Positions 55,618-64,000 of a stretch of DNA of 64,000 nt are shown piece by piece. Source of the stretch: Halobacteriovoraceae bacterium (lineage in GTDB: Bacteria; Bdellovibrionota; Bacteriovoracia; Bacteriovoracales; Bacteriovoracaceae); contig JABGVH010000065.1 in assembly GCA_018646195.1 (NCBI GenBank), positions 1 through 64,000 on the forward strand, read 5' to 3'. Both the position numbers and the translations under genes were made by a program. The stretch's first letter is position 1; every line of letters starts with the position of its first letter. A model generated the notes under the pieces. It was not told the DNA's origin. It ran no database searches and saw only the letters and a list, made by a program, of their open reading frames with translations.

Positions 55618-56448
55618 TTATTTTTTACCTCTACGCTTAACAATAAATTTGTTAGTGCGTTTATTTTTTCTAGTCTTATAACCTTTAGTTGGTGTTCCCC
55701 AAGGTGAAACTGGGTGACGTCCACCAGAAGTTCTCCCTTCACCACCACCATGTGGGTGATCAACAGGATTCATCACAACACCACGGACCTTAGGTCTGCG
55801 GCCAAGGTGACGAGCTCTACCAGCTTTACCAATCTTGATTTTCTCGTGATCAATATTACCAACCTGACCTATAGTCGCGCGGCAATTACTTTTCACTTTA
55901 CGAAGTTCTCCTGAAGGCATCCTTAGAAGAATTTCTATTCCGTCTTTGGCCATAACCTGAACATAAGCTCCAGCTGAACGGGCCAATTGACCTCCAGCAC
56001 CTGGGTAAAGTTCTACGTTATGAACAAGAGTACCAACCGGCACATCTTTTAATAACTTTGAGTTCCCAACTTTAATATCGGCATCGGTTGATGAAACAAT
56101 TGTATCTCCAACATTGAGGCCGTTAGGACAAAGAATATAAGTCTTTTCGCCATCAAGATAAGCGATCAGTGCCAGGTTACATGTTCTGTTTGGATCGTAA
56201 TGGATCTCTTGAACTTTCGCTGGAATATCTAACTTACTTCTTTTGAAATCAACAACACGGTAGCGTTGCTTAGCTCCGCCTCCACGACGACGCATAGTAA
56301 TGCGTCCACTATTGTTTCTTCCTGCAGTTGAACTTTTCGCCCTCAACAATGGCTTAAAGGGAGCCTTACCAGGAGTCACTTCATCACTATGTAATATCTG
56401 TGTATTACGTAATGAAGGCGTGGTCGGCTTAAATTTTCTGATTCCCAT
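55618..56448 (-). CDS. rplB: Ribosomal protein L2
   Basis: A 276-residue protein important for peptidyl transfer. It has [32 protein letters not shown] and the late [20 protein letters not shown], with the conserved His of the DHPHGGGEG loop. Confidence 0.97.
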   Translation of the reverse strand: MGIRKFKPTTPSLRNTQILHSDEVTPGKAPFKPLLRAKSSTAGRNNSGRITMRRRGGGAKQRYRVVDFKRSKLDIPAKVQEIHYDPNRTCNLALIAYLDGEKTYILCPNGLNVGDTIVSSTDADIKVGNSKLLKDVPVGTLVHNVELYPGAGGQLARSAGAYVQVMAKDGIEILLRMPSGELRKVKSNCRATIGQVGNIDHEKIKIGKAGRARHLGRRPKVRGVVMNPVDHPHGGGEGRTSGGRHPVSPWGTPTKGYKTRKNKRTNKFIVKRRGKK

Positions 56449-56472
56449 TTCTAATATCCTTTAAAAAAAACC

Positions 56473-56763
56473 TTAAACACCTTTAAAAAATTCAATTCGT
56501 TGGCCTTCGCCCAATTGAACATAAGCATTTTTAACTTTAGGAAGTTTTTTTGTAGTCTTCCCAAGACGCTTAATTTTTCCAGGAGTGATATTGGTTTTTA
56601 CATTCAAAACTTTAACATTATAAAATTTCTCAACGGCTTCTTTGATTTGGTTTTTATTTGACCAAAGGGCCACTTTAAAACCGTATCGATTAGCTTTTTC
56701 TGTCGCGAAAGAAGCTTTTTCAGTGATGAGTGGTTTTACAAGAACTTCGTGTATCTGTGCCAT
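56473..56763 (-). CDS. rplW: Ribosomal protein L23
   Basis: A 96-residue exit-site protein with LVKPLITEKASFATEKANRY in parts and IKEAVEKFYNVKVLNVKT. It is the main docking site for trigger factor and SRP. It lies 3 bases after rplD. Confidence 0.95.
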   Translation of the reverse strand: MAQIHEVLVKPLITEKASFATEKANRYGFKVALWSNKNQIKEAVEKFYNVKVLNVKTNITPGKIKRLGKTTKKLPKVKNAYVQLGEGQRIEFFKGV

Positions 56764-56766
56764 AAC

Positions 56767-57384
56767 TTACCCCAACCTTCCAAGAAGCTTTTCAAGCGCT
56801 TCTTTTTCAATAACTAGGTTTTCATATTTAACAGCTTCGTAAACACTGAAACCATCAACTGGAACAGCATTGCCCCATTGAAGATTGCGAGCAGCACGAA
56901 TAGCTGGATCATCTTTTTTAGCTGTCACTACTAAGGCAGGAAGAAGACCCTTACCATTTAGCATTGTGAACATCCCTTTAGTTTTTCCGTCAGAGTTAAA
57001 ACTCTCAACTACAGTCAATTTTCCAGACTGAAGCTTGTCAGCAAGAACAGATTGAATCGCTCCAAGAACAATTTTTTTGTTTGTTGCTTGGTGATAGTCA
57101 CGAGGTTTTGGTCCGAAAGCGACACCACCACCAATAAGAAGAGGTGAACGAATTGAACCTTGACGAGCACGTCCAGTTCCTTTTTGCTTAAAAGGTTTGC
57201 ATCCGCCGCCGCGCACTTCAGAACGATCTTTTGTACTTGCTGTACCTTGACGTCTTCCTGCGAGAGTTGCTTTGACAACTTGGTGGACCACTGGAACTTT
57301 AATATCTTCAGGAGTTAAACTTACTGTAGTAGCAAGTGTTCCTGCTGATTCGAATTTTGAGTTTAATACTTTTATATCAGCCAT
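56767..57384 (-). CDS. rplD: Ribosomal protein L4
   Basis: A 205-residue protein. Its tunnel loop has KPFKQKGTGRARQGSIRSP, preceded by VRGGGC. Other blocks are KIVLGAIQSVLADKL and LVVTAKKD. In E. coli L4 also represses its own operon from the long S10 leader. That leader is not apparent here, as the predicted leader is only about 28 bases. Confidence 0.95.
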   Translation of the reverse strand: MADIKVLNSKFESAGTLATTVSLTPEDIKVPVVHQVVKATLAGRRQGTASTKDRSEVRGGGCKPFKQKGTGRARQGSIRSPLLIGGGVAFGPKPRDYHQATNKKIVLGAIQSVLADKLQSGKLTVVESFNSDGKTKGMFTMLNGKGLLPALVVTAKKDDPAIRAARNLQWGNAVPVDGFSVYEAVKYENLVIEKEALEKLLGRLG

Positions 57385-57393
57385 ATCTTATCC

Positions 57394-58089
57394 TTACTTC
57401 TTAATCGCTTTAGAAATACGTACAAAGCCACTTTTAGAACCAGGAACAGAACCTTTAATCAGGAGGTATCCTTTTTCTTTATTTACTTCTACGATTTTTA
57501 AGTTTTGAACTGTTTCTCTTTTGTCACCCATATGACCGGCCATATGCTTGCCTTTCATAACGCGACCAGGAGATGCACACATACCAATTGAACCACCAGT
57601 ACGACGGAAACCTGTTCCGTGAGCACCAGGACCACCGGCCATGTTCCAACGCTTCATAACGCCTTGGAAGCCCTTCCCTTTAGATTTGCCTGTTACATCG
57701 ATGTAAGTACCTGGAGTAAAACCATCTACTGAAAGCTCTTTACCGAGGTTGGCGACATCTGTTCCGGCAGTAAGAATCTCTGCATAACGAGCAAGATTTT
57801 CTTTAACACCAGCTTTAGCGAGACGACCTTTAGTAGGCTTATTGATAAGCTTTTCGCGCTTACCGTAATAACCGACTTGATAAGCTTCGTAGCCATCTTT
57901 TGCTTTGGTTTTAACTTGAGTGATGAAGTTTGGAAGTAACTCAATTACAGTTACTGCAACATGATTTCCGTCTTCATTAAAGATGCGAGTCATGCCTGCT
58001 TTTCTTCCGTAGAAAGAGCTGAGCTCGACAGAGGTTGAAGGGGCTGATTTTTCTGCAGCAGCTTCGGTGTTAGAATTCTCTTCAGTCAT
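57394..58089 (-). CDS. rplC: Ribosomal protein L3 with N-terminal extension
   Basis: About 231 residues from the chosen ATG at 58089 (GGAG six bases upstream). ATGs at 58101 and 58128 are in frame alternatives. The core starts FYGRKAGMTRIFNEDG, followed by the RWNMAGGPGAHGTG loop reaching the peptidyl-transferase centre and GRVMKGKHMAGHMG. About 20 extra Ser/Ala/Glu residues precede the core. Just upstream on the mRNA, CCCTG-TGAA-CAGGG forms a small hairpin. Confidence 0.94.
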   Translation of the reverse strand: MTEENSNTEAAAEKSAPSTSVELSSFYGRKAGMTRIFNEDGNHVAVTVIELLPNFITQVKTKAKDGYEAYQVGYYGKREKLINKPTKGRLAKAGVKENLARYAEILTAGTDVANLGKELSVDGFTPGTYIDVTGKSKGKGFQGVMKRWNMAGGPGAHGTGFRRTGGSIGMCASPGRVMKGKHMAGHMGDKRETVQNLKIVEVNKEKGYLLIKGSVPGSKSGFVRISKAIKK

Positions 58090-58165
58090 TTTTTTCTCCA
58101 TAGCATCACCCTGTTCACAGGGATGCATCCATGGGTTAGTAATTTTTTTCTATAAAGAAACTAAA

Positions 58166-58474
58166 TTAATATTTAATTTCTACGTCAACACCTGCAGATA
58201 GGTCTAATTTCATTAGGCTATCAACGGTTTGTTGTGTTGGATCTATAATGTCAACTAAACGCTTATGGGTTCTCATTTCAAATTGTTCACGGGCCTTTTT
58301 ATTGACGTGTGGACCACGTAAGACTGTGAATTTATTGATTTCTGTAGGAAGAGGGATAGGACCAGCGATTCGGGCACCAGTTTCTTTGGCAGTCTGAACG
58401 ATCTCTTGTACTGAGTTATCAAGTAGTTTGTGATCGTAAGCCCTTAATTTTATACGCAACTTGGTCGCTTTCAT
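58166..58474 (-). CDS. rpsJ: Ribosomal protein S10
   Basis: A 102-residue protein with [23 protein letters not shown] in parts, [29 protein letters not shown] in parts, and [22 protein letters not shown]. It is also the NusE elongation factor. It is the first gene of the S10 operon, with its own promoter behind the tuf terminator. Confidence 0.97.
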   Translation of the reverse strand: MKATKLRIKLRAYDHKLLDNSVQEIVQTAKETGARIAGPIPLPTEINKFTVLRGPHVNKKAREQFEMRTHKRLVDIIDPTQQTVDSLMKLDLSAGVDVEIKY

Positions 58475-58509
58475 CAGCTAATTCCTCTTCAACGTTTTAT
58501 TGAACCCGT

Positions 58510-58538
58510 TTTGTAGTTTTTATGGGGCCTTTTGTCAA
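58510..58538 (-). promoter_or_regulatory. Promoter of the S10 operon
   Basis: On the minus strand TTGACA (58538-58533), a 17-base spacer, then TACAAA (58515-58510). The -35 is perfect and the -10 is 4 of 6. Start is near 58503, a leader of about 28 bases before rpsJ. It lies directly after the tuf terminator. Confidence 0.6.
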
Positions 58539-58569
58539 CAGCCCCCGCCTTAAAAACCCACAAAAAGGT

Positions 58570-58597
58570 AAAAAAAAGCCAGGATGTTACTCCTGGC
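58570..58597 (-). terminator. Intrinsic terminator after tuf
   Basis: On the minus strand GCCAGGA-GTAACA-TCCTGGC is a perfect seven-pair stem followed by eight T. It starts 28 bases past the tuf stop, which ends the str operon transcript before the S10 operon promoter. Confidence 0.92.
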
Positions 58598-58624
58598 CTC
58601 TATTATTAAATCCAATCTATTGGA

Positions 58625-59815
58625 TTAATCTAAAATATCAGCAACAGTTCCAGCACCGATGGTCCGTCCACCTTCGCGAATCGCGAATTTAAGACCTTTT
58701 TCCATGGCAATTGGAGTAATCAATTCAACACCAAAAGAAGTATTGTCGCCTGGCATAACCATTTCGACGCCTTCTTTCAAAGTGATATCTCCAGTCACGT
58801 CAGTTGTACGGAAGTAAAACTGAGGACGGTAACCTTTAAAGATAGGAGTGTGACGTCCACCTTCGTCTTTAGAAAGAATATAAACTTCGCAATTGAATTT
58901 TTTGTGAGGCTTAACAGAACCTGGCTTGCAGAGAACTTGACCACGCTCAACATCTTCACGTTTTGTACCACGAAGAAGAAGACCAACGTTATCACCAGCA
59001 CGACCTTCGTCGAGTAGCTTACGGAACATCTCAACGCCTGTAACAATCGTTTTAGATGTGTCGCGGATACCAACAACTTCAACTTCTTCGTTGACTTTGA
59101 TGATGCCTCTTTCGATACGGCCTGTCACAACAGTACCACGTCCAGAAATTGAGAAGACATCTTCAACTGGCATAAGGAAATCTTTATCGATATCACGAGC
59201 AGGAGTTGGGATATACTCATCAACTTTGGCCATAAGCTCTAGTACTTTATCTTTACCAATATTTGGATCACGACCTTCAACAGCTGCAAGAGCAGATCCG
59301 GCTACGATAGGAATATCGTCTCCAGGGAAGTCGTATGAAGAAAGAAGTTCACGAACTTCCATTTCAACTAATTCAAGTAGTTCTTCGTCATCAACTTGGT
59401 CAACCTTGTTTAGGAAAACAACAAGAGCTGGAACCCCAACCTGGCGTGCAAGAAGGATATGCTCACGAGTTTGTGGCATAGGTCCGTCAGCAGCTGAACA
59501 AACGAGAATTCCACCGTCCATTTGAGCGGCACCAGTAATCATGTTTTTAACGTAGTCAGCGTGACCCGGACAATCCACATGGGCATAGTGACGGTTAGCT
59601 GTTTCATACTCAATATGAGAGGTATTAATTGTAATACCACGAGCTTTCTCTTCTGGTGCTGAGTCAATCTCGTCAAATTTCTTAACTTCCATCCCTGAGG
59701 CTTCAGCAAGTACCATTGAGATAGCTGCAGTAAGGGTAGTTTTACCATGGTCAACGTGACCGATAGTACCGATGTTTACATGAGGTTTACTTCGATCAAA
59801 TGTTTCTTTTGCCAT
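58625..59815 (-). CDS. tuf: Elongation factor Tu
   Basis: A 396-residue GTPase carrying aminoacyl-tRNA to the ribosome. G1 [28 protein letters not shown] (G3) and NKVDQVDD (G4) are present, then [13 protein letters not shown] in domain 2 and [17 protein letters not shown] at the end. It lies 67 bases after fusA and is followed by a terminator. Confidence 0.98.
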   Translation of the reverse strand: MAKETFDRSKPHVNIGTIGHVDHGKTTLTAAISMVLAEASGMEVKKFDEIDSAPEEKARGITINTSHIEYETANRHYAHVDCPGHADYVKNMITGAAQMDGGILVCSAADGPMPQTREHILLARQVGVPALVVFLNKVDQVDDEELLELVEMEVRELLSSYDFPGDDIPIVAGSALAAVEGRDPNIGKDKVLELMAKVDEYIPTPARDIDKDFLMPVEDVFSISGRGTVVTGRIERGIIKVNEEVEVVGIRDTSKTIVTGVEMFRKLLDEGRAGDNVGLLLRGTKREDVERGQVLCKPGSVKPHKKFNCEVYILSKDEGGRHTPIFKGYRPQFYFRTTDVTGDITLKEGVEMVMPGDNTSFGVELITPIAMEKGLKFAIREGGRTIGAGTVADILD

Positions 59816-59882
59816 TACGGTCTCCTAAATAAAAATAACTATGAGTTATATAACTAATCTTCAAAATCTAGATCGGTTGAAA

Positions 59883-61964
59883 TTATATGTATATGCCCCG
59901 TTTTTCAAGCATTGTTTTAGCTAAATCCATAGGAATCTCCACATATTTGTCGAAATTCATTGTGAAATTGGCCCGCCCCTGGGTCTTACTGCGTAAATCA
60001 GTACTATATCCGAACATTTCTACCAGTGGAACTTCAGCAATGACCTGCTCTTTATTTTGGCGATTGCTCATATTGATGACTTTTCCACGTTTCATGTTGA
60101 TATCTGAGATGACGTCGCCAGTATACTCGTCTGGGGTGACCACCTCTAGTGCCATAACCGGCTCCATCATTTGGGCCTTGGCCTTTTGACAGGCTTCTCT
60201 AAAAGCTGCCGAGGCGGCAATGACATAGGCGACTTCGCTAGAGTCTTCTTCTTTGTATTCAGCCGAAAGCAGTGTCGCTTTAACATTGATAAGCGGATAA
60301 CCGGCCAACACACCACCGGGAGCGGTATCGTTAATACTTTGTTCAATCGCTTTTATAAATTCTTCTGGTAATTGTTTTTTGGTAATTTTCGATTCAAAAA
60401 GAACGCCGTCTTGATTATCAATAGGCTCCACCGCTAAGGTGCATTGACCGAATTGAACTTTGCCGGCTTGTTCACGATTAAAAGTTGAAGAACCTTGGCC
60501 AGCTTTTTTAATCGTCTCTCTATAGGAAACTTGTGGCGATCCAACCCTGACACCTACCTTAAATTCTCTAAGCAAACGGTCACAAATAATTTCAAGGTGA
60601 AGTTCACCCATCCCGTAAATTAGTAGCTGCCCAGTTTCTTTATTATGCTTATAAGTAAATGAAGGATCTTCAATTTTTAATTGAGTTAAGGTTTCCATTA
60701 ATTTCTTTTCATCGGCAGTAGTCTTTGGCTCGATGGCAACAGAGATAACTGTTTCAGGAAACTTCATAAGATCAAAAACAATCGGCTTATGGTCGGCACA
60801 GAGAGTTTGGCCTGTTAAGGTATGCCTGACTCCCACCAATGCTACAATATCGCCCGCCTTGCACTCTTTTAATTCTGTTCTCTTATCGGCATGCATTTGC
60901 AAAATTTTTGTAATTCGCTCTTTCTTTTTTTCTAGTGGATTAAGAATTGTCTGACCTTGCTTTAGAGTTCCGGAATAAACCCGGATATAGGTAAGACTGC
61001 CAACAAATGGGTCCGAGGCAATTTTAAAGGCGAGGGCGCTAAATAAGTCCGCCGGATCAGGCTTTCGAGAATCTTCTTTTTCTAAGTCTTTAGCCGAGTG
61101 ACCTTTTACCTCTCCCCTATCAAGTGGTGAGGGCAGGTAGTCAAGAACCGCATCCATAAGCGGTTGCACCCCTTTATTTTTAAAAGCTGAGCCACAGAAC
61201 ACAGGAATAAAATTTTGCTTAATCACCGCCTGGCGCATGGTCTTTTTAATTTCAGCGATAGAGAGCTCTTCGCCGCCTAAGTATTTTTCGGCAAAAGCAT
61301 CATCGTAGTCCGCTAGCCCTTCTATCAATTCTTCTCGGGCCAATTCTGACGACTCTTTCAGCTCGTCTGGAATTTCTCTAGAGTCTACAGTTGAACCAAG
61401 GTCGTCTTCTTGAAAGTAGATGGCCTTCATGGCCACGAGGTCGATGACTCCTAAAAATTCGTCCTCGGCTCCAATTGGTAATTGAGCGGCAATGGCAGTC
61501 TTGTCTAACTTGGTTCGAATCTCTTCTACCGTATTATGAAAGTGGGCACCGACTCGATCCATCTTATTGGCAAAGGCTATCCGAGGCACTTCGTAGCGGT
61601 CAGCTTGCGCCCAAACCGTTTCCGATTGTGGCTCAACACCTGAGACGGCATCAAATACACCAACTGCACCATCGAGAACACGCAAACTTCTTTCCACTTC
61701 AATGGTGAAGTCGACGTGACCGGGAGTATCGATAATATTAATAGTGTGCTTATTCCATTCGCAAGTGGTGGCGGCGGAAGTAATGGTTATTCCCCGCTCT
61801 TGTTCTTGAATCATCCAGTCCATAGTGGCGGCACCATCATGAACTTCACCGATCTTATGACTTTTCCCTGTGTAGTAGAGAATCCTTTCGGTGGTGGTGG
61901 TTTTACCAGCATCGATGTGGGCCATAATCCCAATATTGCGAATGTTTTGTAATTTAGAACTCAT
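59883..61964 (-). CDS. fusA: Elongation factor G
   Basis: A 693-residue translocase GTPase with [47 protein letters not shown], and the C-terminal domains ending [16 protein letters not shown]. No clear Shine-Dalgarno precedes its ATG, and a strong terminator-like hairpin lies about 25 bases upstream. Therefore its own initiation or a read-through mechanism is needed. Confidence 0.97.
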   Translation of the reverse strand: MSSKLQNIRNIGIMAHIDAGKTTTTERILYYTGKSHKIGEVHDGAATMDWMIQEQERGITITSAATTCEWNKHTINIIDTPGHVDFTIEVERSLRVLDGAVGVFDAVSGVEPQSETVWAQADRYEVPRIAFANKMDRVGAHFHNTVEEIRTKLDKTAIAAQLPIGAEDEFLGVIDLVAMKAIYFQEDDLGSTVDSREIPDELKESSELAREELIEGLADYDDAFAEKYLGGEELSIAEIKKTMRQAVIKQNFIPVFCGSAFKNKGVQPLMDAVLDYLPSPLDRGEVKGHSAKDLEKEDSRKPDPADLFSALAFKIASDPFVGSLTYIRVYSGTLKQGQTILNPLEKKKERITKILQMHADKRTELKECKAGDIVALVGVRHTLTGQTLCADHKPIVFDLMKFPETVISVAIEPKTTADEKKLMETLTQLKIEDPSFTYKHNKETGQLLIYGMGELHLEIICDRLLREFKVGVRVGSPQVSYRETIKKAGQGSSTFNREQAGKVQFGQCTLAVEPIDNQDGVLFESKITKKQLPEEFIKAIEQSINDTAPGGVLAGYPLINVKATLLSAEYKEEDSSEVAYVIAASAAFREACQKAKAQMMEPVMALEVVTPDEYTGDVISDINMKRGKVINMSNRQNKEQVIAEVPLVEMFGYSTDLRSKTQGRANFTMNFDKYVEIPMDLAKTMLEKRGIYI

Positions 61965-61990
61965 GGTATTTATATCTATTCAAAAAAATT

Positions 61991-62032
61991 AAAAAAAAAG
62001 CTTCTTAGAAGATAAACTAATAAGAAGCTTTT
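61991..62032 (-). terminator. Strong terminator-like hairpin between rpsG and fusA
   Basis: On the minus strand AAAAGCTTCTTA and TAAGAAGCTTTT pair over twelve bases around a 13-base loop, and the 3' arm runs on into a nine-T tract. This is a textbook intrinsic terminator located within the str operon, 28 bases past the rpsG stop and about 25 bases before fusA. Confidence 0.82.
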
Positions 62033-62060
62033 GGAATTGCTTTTTTAGTATTTTAGCTAA

Positions 62061-62531
62061 TCACCATTTAAGGTGAGCGAATGCCTTATTGGCATCTGCC
62101 ATTTTGTAAACATCTTCTCTCTTCTTAACCGCTCCACCGCGATTTTGAGAAGCATCGATGATTTCATCAGCTAGTTTTTGCATCATTGTGCGACCATTTC
62201 TTGTTTTCGCATAATCACGTAACCAACGAAGGGAAAGTGATTGACGACGAACCTGGCGAACTTCAACTGGAATTTGATAAGTAGCACCACCGATACGACG
62301 GGACTTAACTTCAACAGCTGGTTTGATATTAGAAAGGGCCTTCTTAAAAACTTTAAGTGCCTCTTCTCCAGTTTTCTCTTCAACGATTGCCATGGCACCG
62401 TAGAAAATTTTCTCTGCAGTAGAGCGCTTTCCACCTTTCATAAGAGAATTAATAGTTTTTGTGACAACAACATCTTGATAACGAGGATCTGGAAGAACTT
62501 GTCTGATTACTGCGCGATGTTTACGGCTCAT
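62061..62531 (-). CDS. rpsG: Ribosomal protein S7
   Basis: A 156-residue head protein. It has LPDPRYQDVVVTKTINSLMKGGKRSTAEKIFY in parts, and GGAVKKREDVYKMADANKAFAHLKW, typical of S7. In E. coli S7 binds the rpsL-rpsG spacer to repress the operon, and three hairpins lie in that spacer here. Confidence 0.96.
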   Translation of the reverse strand: MSRKHRAVIRQVLPDPRYQDVVVTKTINSLMKGGKRSTAEKIFYGAMAIVEEKTGEEALKVFKKALSNIKPAVEVKSRRIGGATYQIPVEVRQVRRQSLSLRWLRDYAKTRNGRTMMQKLADEIIDASQNRGGAVKKREDVYKMADANKAFAHLKW

Positions 62532-62543
62532 AGGATCTCCTTC

Positions 62544-62624
62544 ACTTTAATAACTAAAGTTACTCTCTCTCACCTAAGCCAAAGCGGGTGAAAGAGTGGT
62601 TTTATCGACAGGTAAGGCCTGTCG
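62544..62624 (-). promoter_or_regulatory. Three-hairpin rpsL-rpsG spacer, possible S7 autoregulatory site
   Basis: In RNA order on the minus strand: CGACAGG with CCTGTCG (62624-62606, seven pairs), then a ten-pair stem between 62596-62587 and 62574-62565 (one G-U), then ACTTTA with TAAAGT (62560-62544) immediately before AAGGAG and the rpsG start. In E. coli the same spacer is where S7 binds to repress translation. The parallel here is by position and structure only. Confidence 0.55.
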
Positions 62625-62631
62625 TTTTTAC

Positions 62632-63006
62632 TTACTTTTTAGGTCTTTTAGCACCGTATTTTGAACGGCCTTGGCGTCTCTTATCACAACCGGTAGCATC
62701 GAGTGCTCCACGGATAGTGTGGTAACGAACACCAGGAAGATCTTTAACTCTCCCGCCACGTAACATTACGATACTGTGTTCTTGAAGGTTATGACCTTCT
62801 CCACCGATATAAGAGGTGACTTCAAATCCACTTGTTAAACGAACACGGCAGACTTTTCTCATCGCCGAATTTGGTTTCTTTGGAGTAGTTGTATAAACTC
62901 GAGTGCAAACACCCCTTCTTTGAGGGCATGCCTTTAGTGCCGGACATTTAGTTTTTGTAACTTTGTCCTGACGACCACTTCGAATCAACTGGTTAATAGT
63001 AGGCAT
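62632..63006 (-). CDS. rpsL: Ribosomal protein S12
   Basis: A 124-residue decoding-centre protein. It has [12 protein letters not shown], the [10 protein letters not shown] motif and [11 protein letters not shown], in which the two Lys positions linked to streptomycin sensitivity are unchanged. It is the first gene after rpoC, with a long hairpin in the spacer and AAGGAGC before its ATG. Confidence 0.98.
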   Translation of the reverse strand: MPTINQLIRSGRQDKVTKTKCPALKACPQRRGVCTRVYTTTPKKPNSAMRKVCRVRLTSGFEVTSYIGGEGHNLQEHSIVMLRGGRVKDLPGVRYHTIRGALDATGCDKRRQGRSKYGAKRPKK

Positions 63007-63065
63007 TTTCTTAGCTCCTTAATTCTGTTCCACGTCGGATAGCTTCCGCATTTTTCACAATATTT

Positions 63066-63111
63066 TTGTCCGATGCTAGCCTGAAGTAACACATCAAGCT
63101 AGCAAGGACAA
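63066..63111 (-). promoter_or_regulatory. Long stem-loop between rpoC and rpsL
   Basis: Outer arms TTGTCC/GGACAA (63111-63106 with 63071-63066) and inner arms GCTAGCTTGA/TCAGGCTAGC (63103-63094 with 63084-63075, one G-U) are separated by a small internal loop. There is no T tract after it, so it is not a simple terminator. An RNase processing site or an rpsL leader element fits better. It begins eight bases after the rpoC stop. Confidence 0.55.
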
Positions 63112-63118
63112 GATTTAA

Positions 63119-64000
63119 TTATAATGTCAGGCTGGCAGTTTCCATTTCTGCTTGAGCCGGGGCCTCTTCTTCAATCACTGCATCGAAGTCACGGTAGCGA
63201 GAAATCCCAGAACCTGCTGGAATTAAACGACCCATGATAACATTTTCTTTCAATCCACGGAGTGAATCAGATTTCCCTTCTAGGGTGGCCTGAGTCAAAA
63301 CCTTGGTAGTTTCTTGGAAAGAAGCTGCCGAGATGAAAGAGTCTGTAGTAAGTGAAGCTTTGGTAATTCCTAGAAGTAATGGACGTCCAACCGCTGGAGC
63401 TTCTCCTGCTTCCACCAATTCAGCATTGGTTTCTTTCAGTACACCTTTAGTCATTGTATCCCCAACGATATAAGTACTATCGCCGGCATCTAGGATTTCT
63501 ACTTTCTTAAGCATTTGGCTAACAATCACTTCAATGTGCTTGTCATCGATCATCACCCCTTGGAGGCGATAAACTTCTTGAACTTCGTCAACGATATAGC
63601 GAGCAAGAGCTTTAAGACCCATAACTCTCAAAATATCGTGAGGATTAGAAGGACCATCCATAATGGCTTCGCCAGCACGGATATAATCTCCCTCGTTCAC
63701 AATTACGTAACGCCCTTTTGGAATGGAGTAAACCATTGGATCACTTCCATCATCAGGCTTAACGAAAATTCGACGAGAACCTCTAAGCTCAGGACCAAAT
63801 TCAATTGTTCCAGAGATATCTGTAATCTGAGCCGCTTGAGCTGGTTTACGAGCTTCGAAAAGCTCAGCAACTCTCGGTAGACCACCGGTGATATCTTTTG
63901 TTTTTGTTGTTTCACGTTGCATTTTAGAAATGGCCATACCAGCAGTAACAACGTCGCCTTCATTAACAATAATGTTGGCGCCGACCTGAATACGGTAAGC
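63119..64000 (-). CDS. rpoC: RNA polymerase beta' subunit, C-terminal part (truncated by window edge)
   Basis: Only the last 293 codons are inside the window. The frame is open to base 64000. The family end block is clear: VNEGDVVTAGMAIS, TKDITGGLPRVAELFEARKP and VSRLG-type helices, then FISAASFQETTKVLTQATLEGK and GRLIPAGSG. The last 20 residues are a short acidic tail. The missing upstream part, with the active-site NADFDGD, lies beyond the window. An internal Met at 63937 is not the start. Confidence 0.97.
   Translation of the reverse strand, partial: AYRIQVGANIIVNEGDVVTAGMAISKMQRETTKTKDITGGLPRVAELFEARKPAQAAQITDISGTIEFGPELRGSRRIFVKPDDGSDPMVYSIPKGRYVIVNEGDYIRAGEAIMDGPSNPHDILRVMGLKALARYIVDEVQEVYRLQGVMIDDKHIEVIVSQMLKKVEILDAGDSTYIVGDTMTKGVLKETNAELVEAGEAPAVGRPLLLGITKASLTTDSFISAASFQETTKVLTQATLEGKSDSLRGLKENVIMGRLIPAGSGISRYRDFDAVIEEEAPAQAEMETASLTL

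Noticed and set aside
61475-61708. Antisense frame inside fusA
   Set aside because: It is a shadow of the EF-G coding strand, as are all similar frames opposite the ribosomal and translation genes.

Overview
The window is a core-genome segment of a Gram-negative bacterium with moderate-to-low GC (about 40% by eye, not computed). The gene set suggests a member of the Bdellovibrionota, most likely the Bacteriovoracia (Bacteriovorax/Peredibacter/Halobacteriovorax-like). The reasons are lipoproteins with lipoboxes, HflKC, an LpoA-like protein, a Tad platform protein linked to several FHA proteins and a PP2C phosphatase, a receiver protein with a long acidic linker, and a complete propionyl-CoA to succinyl-CoA module. 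The taxonomic call is inference and no marker comparison was run. I see no insertion sequence, prophage, integron or CRISPR array. No stretch longer than about 200 bases lacks a gene.

Left end (1-9.7 kb): a truncated tRNA-Pro(UGG), then rph-rdgB, birA, and a long same-strand cluster. In order of transcription the cluster is tadC, a DUF192 gene, three FHA-domain membrane proteins, a PP2C-type phosphatase and a receiver-domain protein. This phospho-signalling cluster tied to a Tad/type II secretion platform protein is the most unusual system in the window.

10.6-17.1 kb: a compact run AMP nucleosidase, mreB, PilZ-like protein, lipoprotein, two peptide-permease subunits and nagZ. It pairs the cell-shape protein MreB with peptide import and muropeptide recycling, where mreC and mreD would usually follow. 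A 37-residue strongly basic protein with a very good promoter follows at 17.3 kb, then an HprK-like P-loop protein and a glycosyltransferase.

19.4-29.6 kb: a heat-shock block (grpE-dnaK-dnaJ) with an LpoA-like lipoprotein gene directly behind dnaJ and a sigma-32-like promoter in front of grpE, plus hemW, a two-domain M16 protease and an unrecognised protein. 29.7-41.9 kb: methylmalonyl-CoA mutase and MeaB on the plus strand. Propionyl-CoA carboxylase, split into three polypeptides, is on the minus strand, apparently co-transcribed with hflK-hflC and a secreted, possibly TULIP-like protein. BirA at the left end could biotinylate the carboxylase. A sigma-54 activator and a TlpA-like thioredoxin follow.

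44.4-64.0 kb: the standard ribosomal super-cluster on the minus strand. In transcription order it is rpoC (3' end), rpsL, rpsG, fusA, tuf, then the S10, spc and alpha operons down to rplQ, with secY, adk, infA and rpmJ inside and rpsD missing. Terminators follow tuf and rplQ, and another lies between rpsG and fusA. Structured spacers separate rpoC-rpsL and rpsL-rpsG. Across the window genes are packed tightly: every convergent gene pair abuts or overlaps, and three share a single TTAA for both stop codons.
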